Part shown: one piece after another, positions 6,302-9,391 of the stretch
Position numbering within the stretch: the first letter of the stretch is position 1
How the letters are laid out: the number at the start of each line of letters is the position of its first letter
From: HGM04593 sp045646845
GTDB lineage: Bacteria > Bacteroidota > Bacteroidia > Bacteroidales > Bacteroidaceae
Assembly (NCBI GenBank): GCA_045646845.1
Contig: JAZRLO010000033.1
Location: 1 to 9,391, forward strand
Direction of reading: 5' to 3'
Length of the DNA stretch: 9,391 nucleotides
The notes under the pieces: generated by a model
What the model saw: the letters and a program-made list of their open reading frames with translations, nothing else
Database searches by the model: none
What the model was told of the DNA's origin: nothing
Position numbers and translations under genes: made by a program

Positions 6302-7351
6302 TTATTTACGTTTGTTTCTGTTCTCTCTGATTTCACGCTGACGCATCTCCCAAGGGCTCTCATTACCAGGAGTAACCTTAAGGTCGTTCAACACCTTGCG
6401 TTTGGGAGCAAGTGCCTTGAGTGCCTTCTTGCCATCCTCGGGATGCTCCTTCAGCATATTCTCATAGATGGGGCGTGTACCGGCATCGATACGGCCATCC
6501 TCCTCTGCCGCATCAAGAATCGCCTTGCGTTCATTGGCAGCGTCAGCCTCGGCCTTCTCCTTGTAAGCCTTAACCTCCTCTTTGAGCTGAGCATTCTCTT
6601 TCTCTAACCCGGTCACTTTGCCGGCTTCTGTTTCCAGATTACCGATTACCTTGTAGGCGTCATCATCGGTAGCGCAATCCTTGAAGCAGGGTCGCTTTTT
6701 CAATTCGTCTAAATTCATTTGATTAAAGTTTTGTGGCTTTTCAAGCCGGTTATTGAATATTGTATATATCTGTTCCGGGGTGCTGTCCATCGGAACAGGG
6801 TCCGCATCGTATATTGCATCAATGAATCCCAAGTTCAAAGCTTCATCGGCAGTCATCCAATGATCTTCGTTATCGAAGTACATAGCCTTCACCTCCTCCT
6901 TTGGCAGACCCAGCCTTGCCGAATACATTTGACTCAAGGTGTCCTCCAGGCTCTCAAGTTCGCTGATGCACCTCTGCATCTCCTTCTTGTTACCATAGCA
7001 ACCTCCCGAGACACTGTGCAACATCAACCTGGCATACTTGCTCATCTCGACAGGCTTACCACAGAGAGCTATCACACTTGCCATACTTGCAGCGACACCG
7101 TCAATGTAGATATGTATGTCGGCTCTGCTATTCCTCAACAGATTGAAAATGGCTATACCGGAAAATACGTCACCGCCATTACTGTTAATGCGCACATCTA
7201 TTCTTTCACAATTAGCCTCGGCCTCTGCGAGTTCTCGGGCGATATCACCGCTACGCACATCATAACAATCACCTATGTCCCCATACAGATAAATTGTACA
7301 GGAACGCCCGTCAAATTTCATATTAAAAAACTTACTCATTCCGTTAGTCAT
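6302..7351 (-). CDS. ClpP-like head maturation protease fused to scaffold domain, 349 aa
   Basis: The N-terminal domain, residues about 15-190, is a ClpP/S14 serine protease: GG near 59-60, catalytic Ser89 in GVAASMASVI, His112 in ARLMLHSVSGG and Asp163 in NEDHWMTADEA followed by LGFIDAI. This class digests the scaffold during capsid maturation. After a Pro/Gln linker, residues about 212-349 are highly charged with a coiled coil (GLEKENAQLKEEVKAYKEKA) and a basic end (RQREIRENRNKRK), resembling a scaffolding domain fused to the protease as in lambda C/Nu3 or Mu I/Z. An in-frame ATG at 6718 (MNLDELKK) could start a free 138-residue scaffold. The frame extends upstream to a TTG at 7399, but that segment overlaps the control-region repeats; ATG 7351 (or ATG 7339) after an A-rich sequence is a better start. 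Confidence 0.88.
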   Translation of the reverse strand: MTNGMSKFFNMKFDGRSCTIYLYGDIGDCYDVRSGDIARELAEAEANCERIDVRINSNGGDVFSGIAIFNLLRNSRADIHIYIDGVAASMASVIALCGKPVEMSKYARLMLHSVSGGCYGNKKEMQRCISELESLEDTLSQMYSARLGLPKEEVKAMYFDNEDHWMTADEALNLGFIDAIYDADPVPMDSTPEQIYTIFNNRLEKPQNFNQMNLDELKKRPCFKDCATDDDAYKVIGNLETEAGKVTGLEKENAQLKEEVKAYKEKAEADAANERKAILDAAEEDGRIDAGTRPIYENMLKEHPEDGKKALKALAPKRKVLNDLKVTPGNESPWEMRQREIRENRNKRK

Positions 7352-7380
7352 TTTTGCTGTTGTCAATGCAAAATTGAGGT

Positions 7381-7510
7381 CTTTTTTATTGCTGAACAAA
7401 TCGCCATTTCATCATAAAACTTTACAGCGTTATGATGCCGTCTTAAAACGTTATGATGCGGAACTGCTTTTTTTATTACCATTTTTACAGCGAATTTTGC
7501 AATAAAAAAG
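7381..7510. repeat. 12-bp inverted repeat GCAATAAAAAAG bracketing the control region
   Basis: GCAATAAAAAAG at 7499-7510 (plus strand) is matched exactly by its reverse complement at 7381-7392. The right copy merges into the terminase ribosome-binding site. The left copy lies about 30-40 bases upstream of the protease start on the other strand, so each divergent gene has the same element in its leader. Confidence 0.6.
7410..7459. repeat. Three TTATGATG boxes (candidate operator or packaging-initiation sites)
   Basis: CATCATAA at 7410-7417 is the inverse of TTATGATG at 7430-7437 and 7451-7458. The last two are within an 11-base direct repeat, CGTTATGATGC (7428-7438 and 7449-7459), exactly 21 bases apart. 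The centre-to-centre distances of 20 and 21 bases place the boxes on one face of the helix, as expected for a dimeric or oligomeric DNA-binding protein. The first two form an inverted pair with a 12-base spacer. A TTTACAGCG also occurs twice nearby (7421-7429, 7484-7492). The binder is unknown; the adjacent small terminase or an off-window regulator are candidates. Confidence 0.6.
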
Positions 7511-7514
7511 GAGG
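7507..7514 (+). promoter_or_regulatory. Strong Shine-Dalgarno for small terminase
   Basis: AAAGGAGG ends five bases before the ATG at 7520. It is nearly the ideal anti-16S complement, unusual next to the weak signals of the leftward genes and for Bacteroidales in general, and it fixes the start of the small terminase. Confidence 0.75.
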
Positions 7515-7519
7515 TCAAA

Positions 7520-7963
7520 ATGGCAGAATTAACCAATACCCAAAAGAAGGAATGGGCAAAGACGCTATTCCTGAAAGAAAACCTTACACAACAGGAAATC
7601 GCCGACAAGGTAGGAGTTTCACGCGTAACAGTGAACAAATGGATAAACGCTGGCAAATGGGAGGAGCACAAGGTTGGAATAACCCTTACTCGCGAGGAAC
7701 AGGTGCGCAGCTTATACAGGCAGGTCGCAGAGATAAACCGCGCCATCGCAGAGAAGCCCGAGGGCGAACGATACCCGACAAGCAAGGAAGCCGACATCCT
7801 CGGCAAGCTTTCGGCAGCCATAAAGAATATGGAGACCGATGTCGGTATTGCAGATGTCATCAGCGTGCTTACACGCTTAATCGAATTCGTAAAGGCATAC
7901 GACCTTGAGAAAGCAAAACAACTAACGACAACAGCAGACTCTTTCATCAAATCACTGCTATGA
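7520..7963 (+). CDS. Terminase small subunit, 147 aa
   Basis: The small terminase recognises phage DNA and loads the large subunit for packaging. Residues about 20-45 form a helix-turn-helix (NLTQQEIADKVGVSRVTVNK, then a WINAGKWEEHK wing), typical of this family. The rest is helical and charged (LTREEQVRSLYRQVAEINRA; LSAAIKNMETDVGIADVISV), fitting the central oligomerisation domain; the C-terminus (SFIKSLL) would contact the large subunit. Length is normal for the family. The stop TGA overlaps the large terminase ATG (ATGA), so the two are translated together. ATG 7520 is supported by a strong ribosome-binding sequence. Taken with the neighbour, the identification is firm. The repeated boxes upstream could be its own binding site, which is inference. 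Confidence 0.87.
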   Translation: MAELTNTQKKEWAKTLFLKENLTQQEIADKVGVSRVTVNKWINAGKWEEHKVGITLTREEQVRSLYRQVAEINRAIAEKPEGERYPTSKEADILGKLSAAIKNMETDVGIADVISVLTRLIEFVKAYDLEKAKQLTTTADSFIKSLL

Positions 7964-9391
7964 AACAAATAGACAAACAAGCCCTTAACGATTGGGAAAA
8001 ATACAAAGAGGAGATTGCACGTTCGACGCCTGTCGATAAAAGTATGACACACGCCGAACGCGAGAAGCATCGCCTATGGCTCGAAGCTCATCCCATAGAG
8101 TGGATTAAGTTTTTCTATCCAGGATATGCCAAGTATGAGTTCGCACCATTCCAGAAAAGAGCCATTAAGCGCATCTTGGCAAACGATGAATGGTTCGAAG
8201 TTTTGTCCTGGTCGCGAGAGCTGGCAAAATCAACCATTACAATGTTCATCGTGTCATACCTTGTACTAACAGGCAGAAAGAAGAATATCATCATCACCTC
8301 CAACAGCAAGGACAATGCCGTTCGTCTATTGGACCCCTATCGTGTAAACTTCGAAGCGAACCAGCGCATAATTGCCTATTATGGCAAGCAACAATCTCTT
8401 GGCAATTGGACCGCCGACGAGTTCATAACCAAAGGAGGTGCAGCGTTCCGCGCCATCGGTGCCGGACAGTCTCCTCGTGGCTCCCGTAATGAGGCCATAC
8501 GCCCCGACGTCTTGCTCGTCGATGACTTCGATACCGACGAGGATTGCAAGAACCCCGACATCATCAACAAGCGTTGGGAATGGTGGGAAAAGGCATTGTA
8601 CCCTACACGTTCAGTTTCAGAGCCGACCCTTATCATCTTTTGCGGAAACCTTATAGCAAAGGATTGCTGTGTAAAACGCGCCGGCGAAATGGCCGACCAT
8701 TGGGACATTGTGAACATCCGCGACAAGAACGGAGTATCGTCGTGGCCCGAAAAGAACAGCGAGGAGGACATAGACCGCACCCTCTCAAAAATCAGCAAAA
8801 AGACCGTACAGGGCGAGTATTACAACAACCCGATATCGGAGGGCGAGATATTCACGAACATTACATACGGCAAAGTCCCCTCTCTGTCAAAATTCAAATT
8901 CCTTGTAGCATACGGCGACCCCGCGCCAGGCGAAGGCAAAGGCAAAAAGGGAAAATCATTCAAGACAGTCAGCCTGCTCGGAAAACTGAACGGCAAACTA
9001 TATGTAATAAAGACATTCCTGGATAAAGCGTTGAACTCCGAGTTCATAGATTGGTATGTCAAGCTACTCGATTTTGTAGGTGGAAAAACCAATGTCTACT
9101 GCTACATGGAGAACAACAAGCTGCAGGATCCTTTCTTCCAGCAGGTATTCAAACCTCTCGTAGCAAAGGTGCGCAAAGAGCGCAACATCTCACTCTACAT
9201 TCGTGGCGACGAGGAAAAGAAAACCGAAAAGGCAACCCGTATCGAGGCCAACCTTGAACCGATGAACCGCGACGGCAACCTTATCCTCAACGAGGCCGAA
9301 AAGGATAACCCACATATGAAAGAGCTCGAGGATCAGTTCAAACTCTTTACCCTCACACTCAAATATCCGGCCGACGGTCCTGATGCCGTTG
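7960..9391 (+). CDS. Terminase large subunit, N-terminal 477 residues (cut by right edge)
   Basis: This is the packaging motor ATPase and headful or cos nuclease. The frame is open from ATG 7960 to the right edge. The ATPase domain shows a variant Walker A, WSRELAKST (about 84-92), a GAGQSPRG motif at 167-174, Walker B with VLLVDDFDTDED (184-195; acidic pair Asp188/Asp189) and a coupling-like motif IIFCGN (225-230). The RNase H-like nuclease domain shows Asp320 in AYGDPAP, Glu384 in YCYMENN and a third acidic candidate, Asp472 or Asp475, in YPADGPDA at the edge, so the visible catalytic set is near complete. The RELAKS P-loop and nuclease spacing match Terminase_6/Mu gp28-type proteins and Bacteroidales prophage terminases, as recalled. 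Only a short C-terminal piece should be missing. It is coupled to the small subunit by a four-base overlap; a portal gene would be expected next. Confidence 0.95.
   Translation, partial: MKQIDKQALNDWEKYKEEIARSTPVDKSMTHAEREKHRLWLEAHPIEWIKFFYPGYAKYEFAPFQKRAIKRILANDEWFEVLSWSRELAKSTITMFIVSYLVLTGRKKNIIITSNSKDNAVRLLDPYRVNFEANQRIIAYYGKQQSLGNWTADEFITKGGAAFRAIGAGQSPRGSRNEAIRPDVLLVDDFDTDEDCKNPDIINKRWEWWEKALYPTRSVSEPTLIIFCGNLIAKDCCVKRAGEMADHWDIVNIRDKNGVSSWPEKNSEEDIDRTLSKISKKTVQGEYYNNPISEGEIFTNITYGKVPSLSKFKFLVAYGDPAPGEGKGKKGKSFKTVSLLGKLNGKLYVIKTFLDKALNSEFIDWYVKLLDFVGGKTNVYCYMENNKLQDPFFQQVFKPLVAKVRKERNISLYIRGDEEKKTEKATRIEANLEPMNRDGNLILNEAEKDNPHMKELEDQFKLFTLTLKYPADGPDAV

Larger units (their letters stand above)
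7352..7519. promoter_or_regulatory. Divergent control region between capsid and terminase units
   Basis: These 168 bases lie between opposite-facing genes and must carry the promoters for both. They are AT-rich. On each strand the sequence AATTTTGC sits 16-19 bases before the start codon (7368-7375 reading left, 7493-7500 reading right); it partly matches the Bacteroidales -7 box TAnnTTTG. No convincing -33 TTTG was found, so promoter placement is tentative. The centre holds repeated TTATGATG boxes listed separately. Confidence 0.6.

Noticed and set aside
7352..7399. TTG start at 7399 extending the protease by 16 residues
   Set aside because: The extension covers the 12-bp leader repeat and an AT-rich intergenic sequence, has no ribosome-binding site, and the protease fold is complete from the ATG starts at 7351 or 7339.
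7410..7459. CRISPR-like array
   Set aside because: Only two direct copies of 11 bases and one inverted partial copy exist; spacing is 10 bases, far from repeat-spacer dimensions.
7453..7908. 151-codon plus-strand frame overlapping the small terminase
   Set aside because: It is Arg/Gly/Gln-rich out-of-frame reading of the terminase small subunit, which has a helix-turn-helix and a strong ribosome-binding site in its own frame.
6719..8070. Open frames of 232 codons (6719-7417, plus) and 235 codons (7363-8070, minus)
   Set aside because: They are antisense to the protease and to the small terminase; the opposing frames have catalytic motifs and proper start signals, and these do not.
1..9391. 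tRNA, rRNA, integrase or attachment sites
   Set aside because: None were seen on either strand; the window is wholly structural, lysis and packaging genes.

Overview
The window is the interior of a tailed double-stranded DNA phage or prophage, most likely from a host in the order Bacteroidales (Bacteroides, Parabacteroides or Prevotella relatives). This rests on protein resemblance recalled from memory: the large terminase with an S-R-E-L-A-K-S-T motif, the tail tube, the tape-measure N-terminus and the one-TM coiled-coil lysis protein all look like Bacteroidales prophage families. Translation signals fit too: most genes have weak Shine-Dalgarno sequences or start by stop/start overlap. No database search was possible.

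There are two divergent transcription units. Leftward (minus strand), from about 7351 to the left edge: a ClpP-type head maturation protease fused to a scaffold-like tail, major capsid protein, a small acidic protein, an N-acetylmuramoyl-L-alanine amidase endolysin, a one-TM coiled-coil protein overlapping a lipoprotein (spanin-like), a probable tail tube protein, a tail assembly chaperone with a -1 frameshift extension, and the N-terminal 823 residues of the tape-measure protein, cut by the left edge. Rightward (plus strand), from 7520 to the right edge: small terminase, then large terminase, cut by the right edge after 477 residues. Genes are tightly packed, with spacings of 3-33 bases or ATGA/TAATG overlaps. 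The only sizeable gap is the 168-base divergent control region, 7352-7519.

The genes form a packaging, capsid, lysis and tail assembly line. The terminase pumps DNA into a procapsid built from capsid protein on the scaffold, which the protease then removes. Tail tube, chaperone and tape measure build a long tail. Amidase and spanin-like proteins release virions. No portal, head-tail connector, tail terminator, holin, integrase or repressor is visible here; these presumably lie beyond the edges.

The most interesting observations are the chaperone/extension frameshift with no usable start for the second frame, a perfect 14-bp inverted repeat inside the chaperone gene, a 266-base two-frame overlap in the lysis cassette whose lipoprotein also has unimolecular-spanin topology, and a repeat-rich divergent control region.
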